Source: Nematostella vectensis (lineage: Eukaryota; Cnidaria; Anthozoa; Actiniaria; Edwardsiidae). From it: 64,000 nucleotides of DNA. The notes beneath the pieces are model-generated. The model was not told the DNA's origin, ran no database searches, and worked only from the letters and a program-made list of their open reading frames with translations. Made by a program: the position numbers and the translations under genes. The first letter of the stretch is position 1. Every line of letters starts with the position of its first letter. The stretch lies in contig NC_064042.1 in the NCBI RefSeq assembly GCF_932526225.1, positions 16,176,751-16,240,750 of the forward strand, read 5' to 3'. Shown here one piece after another: positions 1 through 13,900 of this stretch.

Positions 1-1780
1 GAAATTTGAAGAGCAAAATGGTGTGCTGTTTTCGGCTCTTTTTAGTGGGAACCAAAACAACTTTCCATCAATTAGAATCAACTAATAACGGTCGACTTGC
101 ACGCATTGTCAGGGCGACATGATTTTGTCCCATTTTCAAACTGATATTTTACTATGACGAGTAAAAATCTTTGATAAGTACCATGATGATATCTCACTGT
201 ATTTCTCTGACCACAAGCAAATCAAATGTACACAGTTTTCCCGTTTAGCTAGGGATTAGCTAAACGTATTTTGAAACAAGCAAAACGATCCCCGCTAAAG
301 GGAAGCTTTCATGCATATAGTTTAACATAAATTGAACCGTACCGTTATATGCAGAAAGCGAGCTTTAATACTGTTGGCTTCCATGCCGTAAAGTGGAACA
401 TCTCACGCTACTGACCACCCCCACATTCCCTATATACACATCTCGGTCAAAAGGACACTGCTCTTTTTCAAAATACTTCACGTTTCTTCAAAACTCCTGT
501 TAGCACAGTTCTTCATCAGACTAAATAATCATTGAAAGTCCCGGTTCTTTAATAATCCCAGTCATCACATAAGCCATAAATTTTGAAAAATGACCGAAAC
601 AGTAAAAGATTGATGTTCAAATGCATAAAAATTCCCATTTTTGAACAAAATAGTATAAAGTGCAAATTTTGATTTGAAGTTGTAAGAATTGTGTTGTCTT
701 GTAGTGTTATTGGCTAGATCCTTGAAAATGTATATATGATGCCCTAATTTCAAGTCTGGCGATGCTATAGCCCTCTCATTTGACTTCAAAATATGTTTAA
801 ACAATATGATAGCATGAACAGATATTTTTGTTTACTTTGCACTTATATAAATAAAATAATAAATTTCATGTAAATTATATTGTTAATACATGGCCCACTT
901 TGGGTGTTAAAATAAATTTTTCCCTAATTGATAGCAAATTGAGAGCAGTGAACCAAATATTTTTTTAAGAAAAAAGCAATTTTAAAACGAATTCACAGTT
1001 TTCTTGAATTTTATTTCGATGCTACCTCTGCTGTGCGGATAGAATTTATAAGATTTACTGTAAAAGATAGGACAATCAACCCCTTTATTGGCCCTCCTCT
1101 ACCTGAAGAGATGGTGCTTCTTACCCTTCGTGCCCCAATCAGTGTTGTGCTATGGCATTTACAATAAACATCAAGATTACACAAAAATTTTCGTGATATC
1201 CAAAGGTGGTGGGCAGAAATTTTTTTGTTACAATAGAGCCCACACAAATTGCAGATCTTAGGTATCCCATTAACCCCTGCGCACAGGGTCTAGTCCGGCT
1301 GGACTTGTTTGCGACGAGCTCTCCGGCCAAGTTACGTTGCGTAGTCCGAGCTTCTACCTCGAGGCGTGCGAACTGTTCCCGACGCGCCAGCCGAAGCGTG
1401 CGCGACTAATAAAAATATTTTCATTAACATATTTTTAAACACGGAGAGCGCGTCACTAACAAGGCGCATTTCAGCCAAATTAGAGGGAAATTCCTGGTTT
1501 ATTATTAGAATTTAGCTTAACAATCACTGTTCCTACGCCCTTATAGTATGGATAAATTTGGTATTGGGTCGAAATTGGAGGAAAGAAATATATATTTTGT
1601 TTTCTCTTCAACTGTCAATAGTCTCGATGATCTTCTCGAGGTTTTTCTATCAAAATAGAAAAGAGTGTATTTTTGTGATGACCACTCTCTCCGCATGACT
1701 TTTTTTATTTTATTTTGTTATTGTCCTATAAATTACCAATTGGAACGCGTAAAATTGTAAAAATCTTGTGACCATCTAAA
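1..1780. other. Upstream non-coding DNA, no gene recognised
   Basis: AT-rich sequence. The short open frames in it have no recognisable domain and no splice context. A more GC-rich patch near 1260-1410 stands out but encodes nothing I recognise. It presumably contains distal promoter sequence of the SLC4 gene that starts at 1914. An upstream SLC4 exon cannot be excluded, because vertebrate AE2/AE3 have longer N-termini, but none was recognised here. Confidence 0.4.
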
Positions 1781-1790
1781 ATGACGTCAT
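1781..1790 (+). promoter_or_regulatory. Palindromic CRE/ATF-type site
   Basis: The perfect 10-bp palindrome ATGACGTCAT is the canonical full CRE/ATF bZIP binding site. It lies about 125 bp upstream of the proposed SLC4 start codon, which suggests a cAMP- or stress-responsive proximal promoter. The match is direct; function is inferred from position. Confidence 0.45.
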
Positions 1791-1913
1791 AAGCTGTAAT
1801 TAGCATTCGAAGATTCCGCGCGCTCGCTTCGAAATCATGCTACCTATTTGGGGTAAAATTATTCCGGTCATGTGAGAAAAGAAAGTTATGTAAAGTCTAG
1901 GTATGCTCCGCAC

Positions 1914-4900
1914 ATGGCCTTTTACGGCGAAGAAGAAGGCTTGTCTTTGCACGAGGGTTTTGTAGAACTCGAAGAACTTAGCTGCTCAGACGATAAGCTT
2001 ATATGGAAAGAGACCGCGCGATGGATCAAGTTTGAAGAGGATGTTGAGGAAAACGCAAATCGATGGGGCAAGCCTCACATACCATGCTTAGGGTTCCATA
2101 GCTGTGAAAAAGTAAGAACAGTTTTCCAGAACGGTTGCCTTCTGCTTGATCTCGACGAGGATCAGCTTCCAAGTATTGCCGAAGCAGTCGCTAGTAAACT
2201 TATTTCGGACGGCAAGCTATCGGAGAAAGAGCACGATGCATTTTTATCTATTTTATTGACCCCACATGAACACCAGTTTCAGAAGCAACGATCAGGAGGG
2301 GGAATTCGCAAACTTTCTACTATACATCCTATAGGAAAAGAGCAGGGGAGGAACAGTGGACCGTTTAAAAAGACCAGCGACCTCACAAGTGTGATGGAGA
2401 AAGGAATTCAAGATACAAGGTAGGAATCGTCTATCTTAATCAATAAATTTTAATATTTTTTTAAATATTGGTTTTCAACTTAGCCGTTATTCTAAACTAT
2501 TACTATTTGCTATTAAAGGCTAATAAAACAGTAAAAACCCGCGTGCAAGAACCTAGTGATTTAAGAACCTACAAGCGGAAATTTTGGATTTTAATACCCC
2601 AAATTATAAGAACCTTCTAAGCCAAAAAATTCCAAAGGTTCTTGTATGATGGGTTACTCCATGAAAAATGAAACTTATTATGGGGTTCTAGAATCTCTTG
2701 CATCATTCGCAAGCGCGTTCATCCATGCTGTTGCCCCGCGGTAAGCAAATTATCTTTTAGACACAAACGCACGCTTTAAAGCCCGGTGCAAACGGTGAGC
2801 AAATCTTCACTCGTGCAATTTGCTCACTGCCTCGCGAGGCCGAAAACTCACCGTCTGCGGACGTCAATCGAACGAAATCACGTCTCGCGAGCAACTGAGG
2901 CAAAATTCTAGCCTGCTTGAACTGTGAGTTTTTGGCCTCGCGAGGCAGTGAGCAAATTGCACGAGTGAAGTTTTGCTCACCGTGTGCGACGGGCTTAAGG
3001 TAATTCCCTTGAAATAGTTCTACAACCCAGAATTTTTTAAAATTTGGCATAAACAATATTGAAGTTAAGGGCTTTCAAAAAATGTAATAAAAAAATGGGG
3101 GTACCGACCTCGTTTTCACAACAGAGGGGCGTAGAGTTGACGCGTTTTTACTGATCGCGCAAGGAAAAATCCCAACTCTTAGTTTTCAAAAAGAGTGCCT
3201 ATAGTCTTTAGAAAATTAAGTTCTGTTTGTCGAGCTGCCAAAATCCGATCTCCTAAACAATAACCCGTAGTAGCTAATGTTCAAAACAAATCACATTTTA
3301 AGAGATCGCACTAAAATACATTGTTTTCGCCACTATTCATACAGTGAAAAGCGCCATTTTGAAGTATTTTTACGGCTATAAAGAGAAATAACTAAACTTC
3401 TACAACCCAACTTTTTTTCTTCTTTCAGTATATCATTTTTCCGTATATATTTAACTATTTGAACAAAAAAATGGGGGTAACCGACTTCGTTTTCCTGTCA
3501 AAGCGATTTTAAGTAAAAAAACGCGCGCCTTTTGCTGTGTTTTCTTGTACAACTGTGGCGCGCGCGCACTTAATACCGGAAAATTCGAACAAACAGCGCG
3601 CGCCACTATGCGCAGAAGGGGTGCGCAGTGCAATTAGAGGGAATTACCTTAATTACAAGATAAATGATGATGATAGCCAACGCGGTCACTTTGATATAAA
3701 ACTAATAAATTCCTTATTTGGTATAACTGCACATTCACTTTTATTTTAAGTCTATTACTAGCTTATTTTTAGTTCATTTAAAGGGGGCCGCAGCTCGGCG
3801 ATTTGTTCAATTTGGAATAGCAAGGCTATGATTTTGACCATCTTTTGTCAATTGAGATGGTTTTTGAAAAAGAGAAGTTTTCTCGTTACCAAACCCCCAA
3901 AACGATAGCGTTTCCTTCATATACATACAGTATAAGCTAACCAAAATGATTTCTTTTCCATCCTTTTTTCCAGTATTCCGCATGTTGAAATAGCTACTAA
4001 ACCAGGTGGAAATACCAGCAGGGCACAAGACTCGCTCGCAGTGGACACGATTGACAATAAAGTTTCAAGTATTGACGCTAGGATTCCAAAGGACGCAGAG
4101 GCGACGACGGTCCTAGTGGGTGGCCACAAACACCTCTCCGCACCTGAAGGCGCCTTTGTGCGATTGGCTCGCGGCTGTCGTCTTCGGAACCTGGCGGAAG
4201 TCAACATCCCAGTGCGATTCTTGTTCATTCTTCTAGGCCCAGATGATAAGTCTATTGACTACCATGAGGTGGGGCGCTGCGTGGCGACGCTGATGTCAGA
4301 TAGGCTCTTTTTGGATTGCGCTTATGAAGCTGAGGTAGGGAAACCAGATAGTCGGGTAATGACGCTGAGGTAAGATATCCAGATAGCAAGGTTATAACGC
4401 TCAGGTAAGGAAACCAGATAGCCGGGTTATGACGCTGAGGTATCCAGATAGCCGGGTTATGACGCTGAGGTAAGGTATCCAGATGGTCGAATATACAAAC
4501 CCCTCGGCCATATCTTAATACAAACCCACCGAACTCAGCGTTTGGTGTTTGCATCCATGCTTCACTCATACGCATGCGCAAATGCTGTATTTCAACGTTT
4601 GTATTTAGGATGCTTGTTTGGTTGCAGTGCTTTGCGCTTGTAGTCAAGGGCGCTCTTCGAACCAATTTGGGCTGCGTTATGTCTTTGCAATAGATACAAA
4701 ATTTGCAAGTTCTTATAATGCATTTATCTAAACACGATAGAAATTACAGAAGTGCTGATGCGACAGTCGTGTTTACCCACCCACCCACCCACCGCAAAAG
4801 AGACAGATTATTTCAGTTCTTGGTTTTGGGAACTGTGTTGATCCGCCTTAGCCTCCGTGTGGAGTTTGTCTTAGTAAACAGCTGCTGTATGGACCTGGGT

Positions 4901-7900
4901 GTTTTGTAATGCTTTGCATAAAAAGCACAAGAGCTTGACGCTGTAGATTGTTCAAGCAAGTAAAAGTAAGATTTGATCTGTTTCAGGAACTTCAAGATCT
5001 TTACGACGCCATGGATTCTTTCCTGTCAGATACTGTCATCATTCCGCCAGGGGAATGGGACCGAAACGTTCTAGCCCAGTCCCTCCCGAGTCTAGCCAAG
5101 GAGACGAAGAAAACAGCACTGCGCAGGCGCGGAGCGCTACTCAGGAAACAGCGCCATATCTCAGATCTAGAGACACAGGAAACCGTCACAGAGAGCTTGG
5201 AACTGGAGGACGACCCGCTTAAGAGGACTGGGCTCTTCTGCGGGGGTCTACTCCGTGACGTCAAACGACGATTCCCTTACTACAAAAGCGACATGACAGA
5301 TTCGTTCAACTGGCGGTGTGTGATGGCTACCATACTTGTGTATGTAGCCTGCCTTGCGCCCGCGATCTCTTTCGGCGGTCTACTCTATAAGAAAACCAAA
5401 GGTTGGATGGGGGTGGCCGAGATGATCGTCTCGACTGCTCTGTCCGGGGTGATCTTCGCGTTGTTCGCCGGGCAACCTCTGATTATCATCGGCGCTACGG
5501 GGCCTCTGCTGGTATTCGAGACGAACGTGTTCAACTTGAGTGAGAGCTTTGATTTCGAGTACATGCCATGGCGAGCCTGGGTGGGGATCTGGGTTATGCT
5601 AATTTGCTGGGCTCTAGTCGCAATGGAGGGCTGCTTCTTGATTCGTTACTTTACAAGATTCACCGAGGAGATCTTCGCTTGTATGATCTCCTTAATTTTC
5701 ATCTACGACGGCATTAAATACATTTATGATATCTTCGGTCTTTATCCCCTCACGTCCGGCTCGACTGAGAATGTAGATGGGAAAGATGTGTCAAACACGG
5801 CTCTTTTCACCACCATACTCTTCTTTGGCACGTTCTTCGTCGCACATATTATCCGGGATGTTCGTCACAGCAGATTCTTAAACCACACTTTACGACGAGC
5901 CATTAGCGACTTTGGTGTCCTCATAGCGATTGTTGCCATGATCCTCGTTGAACTCTCGGCCCAGTCCATCTATGTCCAAAGGCTCAACGTCCCGGATGGC
6001 TTCGACGTGACGTCACCGCACCTACGCGGCTGGTACGTGAATCCGATGGGCACCGAGCGGAGATTAGGGGCCGATGCAATCTTCGGCGCTCTCGTGCCCG
6101 CGATCCTTGTCAGTATTCTCGTGTTTATGGAAGTGGAATTCTGCAATGTAATCCTCGACAAGAAAGACAACCAACTCAAAAAAGGCCCGGGTTATAACCT
6201 GGACTTGTTTGTTGTGGGGTTCCTAATGGGTATGTGTTCAGTACTGGGTCTTCCCTGGATGTGCGCCACACCGGTGCACACCGTGTCCCACCTCCACGCC
6301 CTCATGGTGCACAGCACTAACCACGCCCCGGGGGAACACCCCCAACTACTTGAAGTCAAAGAACAGCGCATTACCAACATCATAATCCACGTGCTGATTG
6401 GGCTAACCATGCTACTGGCCCCAGTCATTCGCCTTACTCCGGTCGTGGTCCTGTTCGGCGTCTTTGTCCATCTTGGCTTCTCGTCTCTTTCCCATCTCCA
6501 GTTCGTCGAGCGCTTCAAACTGTTGTTCGTCTCCCCAAACCATCACCCAGAAAGAAGGTAGGCTTGGTGGAATAGCTTCATAGTGAACGCTTCACGGCCG
6601 TAGCGGTTCTTGAAATACCAGAAGGGGGGGGGGGTAGGCATTATAAAGGGACATTCTGAAAATATAGGGGGCACAGCCGCGGCCATTTTGGGTCGGGCGC
6701 TACGACACTGTTATTACCTTCTCAAACCAGAGGGAAATAGTGTCGCTGCTAGAATTTGCCGTTCGAGGTGGGAGGGATACGTATATATTATTGCGTAAAA
6801 AAATAAGACAATCTTAAGGTCTTGGTAAAGGTAAACGACGTTTCCGCGCCGCAATTTTCACTACATGTACAAACTATATATCAAATAAAAACTAAAAGAT
6901 TGAATTATCTCCTGCAAGTTTTATTTTTGCAATAGCTAATTCCGTGTTTAAGTTTTGAGGCCTCAAACTCAAAAGTACTGAGTTTAATCTAGAGCGTAAT
7001 GCACCTTCGCGTTTTTATATTTATATTTTTTTTTGTATTGCCAAAGTGTATGAGGAATTCTTGTTATTTGACACTGTCAACAAAATATCACGAATCAAAG
7101 TTGAAACTATCATTTCTGGCGAAATTTGGACGCGAAAAGTGCTATAAAAGCGATCTTCAGTCTAAAATATCTTAAACCCCGTCGCGAGGTTACGCCCGAC
7201 AAGCTCGAGTTCTCGCCTCAAAATAATACGCGAGAAAAGTCAAAGATTTGGCGTGAATTCACGGTCAACAGGTCACGGGAAACAGCAAAGGTCCATTTCA
7301 GCCGTCTTAAAATGCGATTTCTGGAAAAAATTTTTTTGGAAAAAATAAAGTTTAAGGACTAGTGATACAGGTTTGGCAAAAACCACAAAAACAAATAGTG
7401 GTGTCAAATTTACCTTTACCAAGACCTTAAGGAAAGGAACCCTCTAGGGATTTTGATAAGGTCTTGATGAACCAGAGTGAAGTTAGTTCCTTATTCGCAG
7501 TTCCTTTTTCGTCTGTTTCCTTATACGCTCAGTTCCTTATTCAAATCCGGGGGGGGTACTTACAAGATACCTTTTAATTCGAGTTAAAACAGTATTTAGG
7601 CATAACAGTTTATTCAGAACAAGTCCAACTGCATTTTCGTCGGGTAATTTTGGTTGCTTTAACGTGCTCGCTGCTAAGCGGAGCTGTGAACATGAGACTC
7701 TTTCTGCTACAAAAGGTCAAATTACGAAATGCGTGCAATCGCTTTCACAAATGAATCTAGCAAAAGAGAGGAAATCTACCTCTCATCTAATAAATGTATT
7801 TGTATCTTGGGCTTTATTTCCAAACGCATTAATATATTTAGAGGAGAAATATCCACGCTTTACTTGACTACGTACGCGTGTAGAAGGAATTTGACCTTGC

Positions 7901-10900
7901 TAACAAAACCACAATTTGACAGATAGTGCTTGTTGTCAATTAACACCTTGGCTACTAGATATGGCTCTGACAAAACAAATAGATTAGTGCAGTGACACGA
8001 ATAGGGAACTGTTCCTTATTCAAGTTAGTTTTCGCGAATAAGGAAATGGAATCTCCAAACGTCCCATTTCGTTTTACGACTTATCCGAATAAGGAATAGA
8101 CTATGAAGGGGATTGTCAGTGTTTGCTGATCATTTCTCAATAAAGGAAATGGTATTTCATAACTCCCGATCTCGTTTAACTACTTATCCGAATAAGGAAT
8201 AGACTAAAGAGAGGGTTCTTTAGTACTTTCTAAACATTTCTCGAATCAGGAAATGGTATTTCATAACTCCCGATCTCGTTTTAACTATTTATCCGAATAA
8301 GGAATAGACTAAAAAGAGGGTTTTTTATATTTTCTAAACATTTCTCGAATAAGGAAATGGTATTTCATAACGCCTGATTTCGTTTTACCTACTTATCCGA
8401 ATAAGCAATAGACTAAAGAGAGGGTTCTTTAGTATTTTCTAAACATTTCTCGAAAAAGGAAATGGTATTTCATAACGCCTGATTTCTTTTTAAATATCTA
8501 TTCGAATAAGGAATCTACTTTAAAGAGGATTGTTAGTATTTTCTCACAATTTGTTTAGAGGAGTATATTCGCGCTTTACATGACTACTTACGTATGTCGT
8601 GTGAATTTGACCTTGCTAACAAAACCACAATTTGACAGATAGTGCTTGTTCTCAATTAACACCTTGGCTACTACATAAGGCTCTGACAAAACAAATAACT
8701 TAGTGCAGTGACACGAATAGGGAACTGTTCCTTATTCAAGTTAGTTTTCGCGAATAAGGAAATGGAATCTCCCAACGTCCGATTTCGTTTTACGACTTTA
8801 TCCGAATAAGGAACAGACTATGAAGAGGATTGTCAGTGTTTGCTCATCATTTCTCAATAAAGGAAATGAAATTTCATAACTCCCGATTTCGCTTTAACGA
8901 CTCCTTTCGAAAGAGTTCTCGAAAAAGGAAATGGTATTTCATAACTCCCGATCTCGTTTTAACTACTTATCCGAATAAGAAATAGACTAAAAAGAGGGTT
9001 TTTTATTTTTTCTAAACATTTCTCGAATAAGTAAATGGTATTTCATAACGCCTGATTTCGTTTTAACTACTTATCCGAATAAGGAATAGACTAAAGAGAG
9101 GGTTCTTTAGTACTTTCTAAACATTTCTCGAATCAGGAAATGGTATTTCATAACGCCTGATTTCGTTTTAACTACTTATCCGAATAAGGAATAGACTAAA
9201 AAGAGGGTCGTTTGTGTTTTCTAAACATTTCTCGAATAAGGAAATGGTATTTCATAACGCCTGATTTCGTTTTAACTACTTATCCGAATAAGGAATAAAC
9301 TATGAAGGGGATTGTCAGTGTTTGCTGATCATTTCTCAATAAAGGAAATGGTATTTCATAACTCCCGATCTCGTTTAACTACTTATCCGAATAAGGAATA
9401 GACTAAAGAGAGGGTTCTTTAGTACTTTCTAAACATTTCTCGAATCAGGAAATGGTATTTCATAACTCCCGATCTCGTTTTAACTATTTATCCGAATAAG
9501 GAATAGACTAAAAAGAGGGTTTTTTATATTTTCTAAACATTTCTCGAATAAGGAAATGGTATTTCATAACGCCTGATTTCGTTTTACCTACTTATCCGAA
9601 TAAGCAATAGACTAAAGAGAGGGTTCTTTAGTATTTTCTAAACATTTCTCGAAAAAGGAAATGGTATTTCATAACGCCTGATTTCTTTTTAAATATCTAT
9701 TCGAATAAGGAATCTACTTTAAAGAGGATTGTTAGTATTTTCTCACAATTTGTTTAGAGGAGTATATTCGCGCTTTACATGACTACGTACGTATGTCGTG
9801 TGAATTTGACCTTGCTAACAAAACCACAATTTGACAGATAGTGCTTGTTCTCAATTAACACCTTGGCTACTACATAAGGCTCTGACAAAACAAATAGCTT
9901 AGTGCAGTGACACGAATAGGGAACTGTTCCTTATTCAAGTTAGTTTTCGCGAATAAGGAAATGGAATCTCCCAACGTCCGATTTCGTTTTACGACTTTAT
10001 CCGAATAAGGAATAGACTATGAAGAGGATTGTCAGTGTTTGCTCATCATTTCTCAATAAAGGAAATGAAATTTCATAACTCCCGATTTCGCTTTAACGAC
10101 TCCTTTCGAAAGAGTTCTCGAAAAAGGAAATGGTATTTCATAACTCCCGATCTCGTTTTAACTACTTATCCGAATAAGAAATAGGCTAAAAAGAGGGTTT
10201 TTTATTTTTTCTAAACATTTCTCGAATAAGTAAATGGTATTTCATAACGCCTGATTTCGTTTTAACTACTTATCCGAATAAGGAATAGACTAAAGAGAGG
10301 GTTCTTTAGTACTTTCTAAACATTTCTCGAATCAGGAAATGGTATTTCATAACGCCTGATTTCGTTTTAACTACTTATCCGAATAAGGAATAGACTAAAA
10401 AGAGGGTCGTTTGTGTTTTCTAAACATTTCTCGAATAAGGAAATGGTATTTCATAACGCCTGATTTCGTTTTAACTACTTATCCGAATAAGGAATAAACT
10501 ATGAAGAGGATTGTCAGTGTTTGCTCATCATTTCTCAATAAAGGAAATGAAATTTCATAACGCCCGATTTCGCTTTAACGACTCCTTTCGAAAGAGTTTT
10601 CGAAAAAGGAAATGGTATTTCATAACTCCCGATCTCGTTTTAACTACTTATCCGAATAAGGAATAGACTAAAAAGAGGGTCGTTAGTGTTTTTTAAACAT
10701 TTCTCGAAAAAGGAAATGGTATTTCATAACGCCTGATTTCGTTTTACGGCTACTTATCCGAATAAGGAATAAACTATGAAGAGGATTGTCAGTGTTTGCT
10801 CATCATTTCTCAATAAAGGAAATGAAATTTCATAACGCCCGATTTCGCTTTAACGACTCCTTTCGAAAGAGTTCTCGAAAAAGGAAAGGGTATTTCATAA

Positions 10901-13900
10901 CTCCCGATCTCGTTTTAACTACTTACCGAATAAGGAATAGACTAAAAAGAGGGTCGTTAGTGTTTTTTAAGTAATGCTCCGTGTAAGAACTACGGTGAAT
11001 CGATAGGTCCTGCGGCAATAGGGGTTCGTTATCTTTTTAACTAATCTAATTAATATTGCTATGCTTATTGGTTCAAGACGCTCTGCCCGCCAAATTTGAA
11101 CTTTGGAGTCACATTTCTCTGAAATAAGTGCTCTTGCACTCATATTTATTAGGGGGCTTAGGTTCGAAGTAAGAAAGCTTTCAACCTGTGCATTTTTGTT
11201 AAAATCGTATGTTCGGAGCATGGAGAAATCCCTTTCGGATATCTGCTAATAACTTTTTATACTTCACTTATTACAATTTTGCGCTTTGTCTCTTGCCAAA
11301 GCAAACATTCCGCTGGCTAAACGTGTGAAAATACGGTCTCACATTTCCAAAAGCCTGTTAGTGTGGTGGAATTTAGCTTTCCAAAGAAAGTCACTTTTTC
11401 TTTCAAAGATTTTTGACAACGATTTTCATGTTAAGATTGACAACTAAAACGATTCACGCATTTAAATAAAGTTACCAATTTTGCTTTATTCGATCCTCAA
11501 TACAACTATTATCGCATACAAGCCACAGCAATAAAGTTTACTGGAATTCACAGTAGTAGCAGTCCTCTAATTATTATTTTATCGACACAGACAGAACGCA
11601 CAATATTTTCTTAAAACAAGCCGCAAGCAAGGTTTGTTCCATAAGCTCATTGATGAATTCGAGAGTGTCCAGCTTATAATCGGGGTCTCCGTCTTCGATA
11701 CATAGTAGGCCATGAGGACTCACGGAAAATTTCTGCGAAGAAATTGTAATTCTTCTGGCTCCAGACGGGCTGCATTTATATTCACTATTTCTTTCAGCTT
11801 TTTGCATCCGCATAAGCATTCCACTGCTCTTACTGACAATTGCGGGTTATTGCTGATATTTATATTTTACAATTTTCTAAAAAAATATCTTCGCTTCACC
11901 AAACGCCGTATCTTCTACTTCAATGCATCGTTTTATGTCCTTTAGTTCTATGTCCCTTAGTTTAGTTGATGCTTTCATGAGTCGTACAGCATCAACTGAT
12001 GACGGCAAAATTTGCCCTAGTGCAGAGGTTTCCTCAATGTCCTGTAAAAAAAGTACACACAAACTTAAGATTCCTTCTCAACTTCATTTCTTGAATATCA
12101 GAACTTATAAAAAATACAAGGCAACTACAGTCAACTTCCTCAGAAGCAGACACGTCAGGAACTAAAAACAGTGTTACAAGGGCTGTCAGCTAATGAAAAT
12201 TAAGAAAGACATTGTTGCTTACAATTCTTTCACTTAGACGGGAGTTTGCTGTACCTCAATTTCAGGGTGTCAAACCCCAGGATGTTTCGCTACATTCAAG
12301 GAATACATTCGGGCTTGTTGGTATTTACATTTCACCCAGCTTATAAATCAGGCTCACATAACTTATATTTACATATTCACATCGTAAACTCAAATGACAA
12401 CTTCCCGTAATAAAACTCTTTTAGTAAAATAGAACGAGTAAAATATTTCGTTCCCTTCTGAACCAATTATTTGTCTCTCAAGTACTTATTGACCTATGAA
12501 AATTTTACCTGGAATGGTTCTAACGCGGCTTCAGCGGCGGCGCTGGTCTCAGAGGTTTCCGGTTGGAAAAACACGCTGGAACTTGAGGCAGTTTCATCTC
12601 TACAGCTCTGCAATTTTGATTTTCGAAATAAATAACAAATTGAAAAGGAGGATCAAGACTGGTCAAGACAGTACAGAAACAGCAGAATCTATACGGCAAG
12701 CGACAGAACATTGACTTTGAGAAAGATCATTTTTTTTACCTCGTGTGAAGTTTTCATGCGTTTGTTTCCAAGCTCCAAATCGACTCGCTGTCGACAGTAC
12801 ATACAAATGCTTCTAGACCAGCCCTTTTTGCCGTTGTCATCTAGCTCCAAGAAAACTTTCTCTACTCTGTTCGCCTTTCTCAGGGACCTCTGTTCCACAT
12901 CTGAAGGCTTACTGCCACACCAAGCCTCGTGGTTTGGGCAGCAACATGCCTGCCTTTTGAACACCATGACAAGCTTTTCTAACTTCTCGGACAAAGTTTG
13001 CAAGCAAACAGAACTCAGAAGCGTTTCTTTAAAGTATATATAATAGATTTTCAAACTATTTTCGAAGAGATAATGAATAGCGAGAGACTTGTCTTAATAT
13101 ATCGAGGAGGAAGCATGTAGAATTCAAAATGGCGACGTGAGCGCTAGGTCGGAAATCTAACTTCCGAACATACGATTCGGACAAAACTCGGGGATAAGTT
13201 GTAACAATGCAACCTTTGTTTTATTCTTAATTTAAATGTTTGTCAATCAATGGATAAGATACGAAAAACACCCGAAGATGTATTTTAGCCAATCAGAGGG
13301 CAGGATTTTACTGAAGTTTTATAGCTACTTCTGCGCATGCGTTGCCGCAGGGTACCGTAGTTCTTACACGAACCATTACTTAAACATTTCTCGAAAAAGG
13401 CAATGGTATTTCATAACGCCTGATTTCGTTTTACCTACTTATCCGAATAAGGAATAGACTAAAGAGAGGGTTCTTTAGTATTTTCTAAACATTTCTCGAA
13501 AAAGGAAATGGTATTTCATAACGCCTGATTTCTTTTTAAATATCTATTCGAATAAGGAATCTACTTTAAAGAGGATTGTTAGTATTTTCTCACAATTTGT
13601 TTAGAGGAGTATATTCGCGCTTTACTTGACTACGTACGTATGTCGTGTGAATTTGACCTTGCTAACAAAACCACAATTTGACAGATAGTGCTTGTTGTCA
13701 ATTAACACCTTGGCTACTAGATATGGCTATGACAAAACAAATAGATTAGTGCAGTGACACGAATAGGGAACTGTTCCTTGTTCAAGTTAGTTTTCGCGAA
13801 TAAGGAAATGGAATCTCCAAACGTCCCATTTCGTTTTACGACTTATCCGAATAAGGAATAGACTATGAAGAGGATTGTCAGTGTTTGCTCATCATTTCTC

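Noticed and set aside
1206-1409. Open frame in the GC-richer patch upstream of SLC4
   Set aside because: Low-complexity Arg/Ser-rich translation, no splice or domain support.
4948-6561. Exon 3 as a standalone single-exon transporter starting at 4948
   Set aside because: A CAG acceptor at 4984-4986 and phase agreement with exons 2 and 4 show it is an internal exon; the residues before 4987 are intronic.
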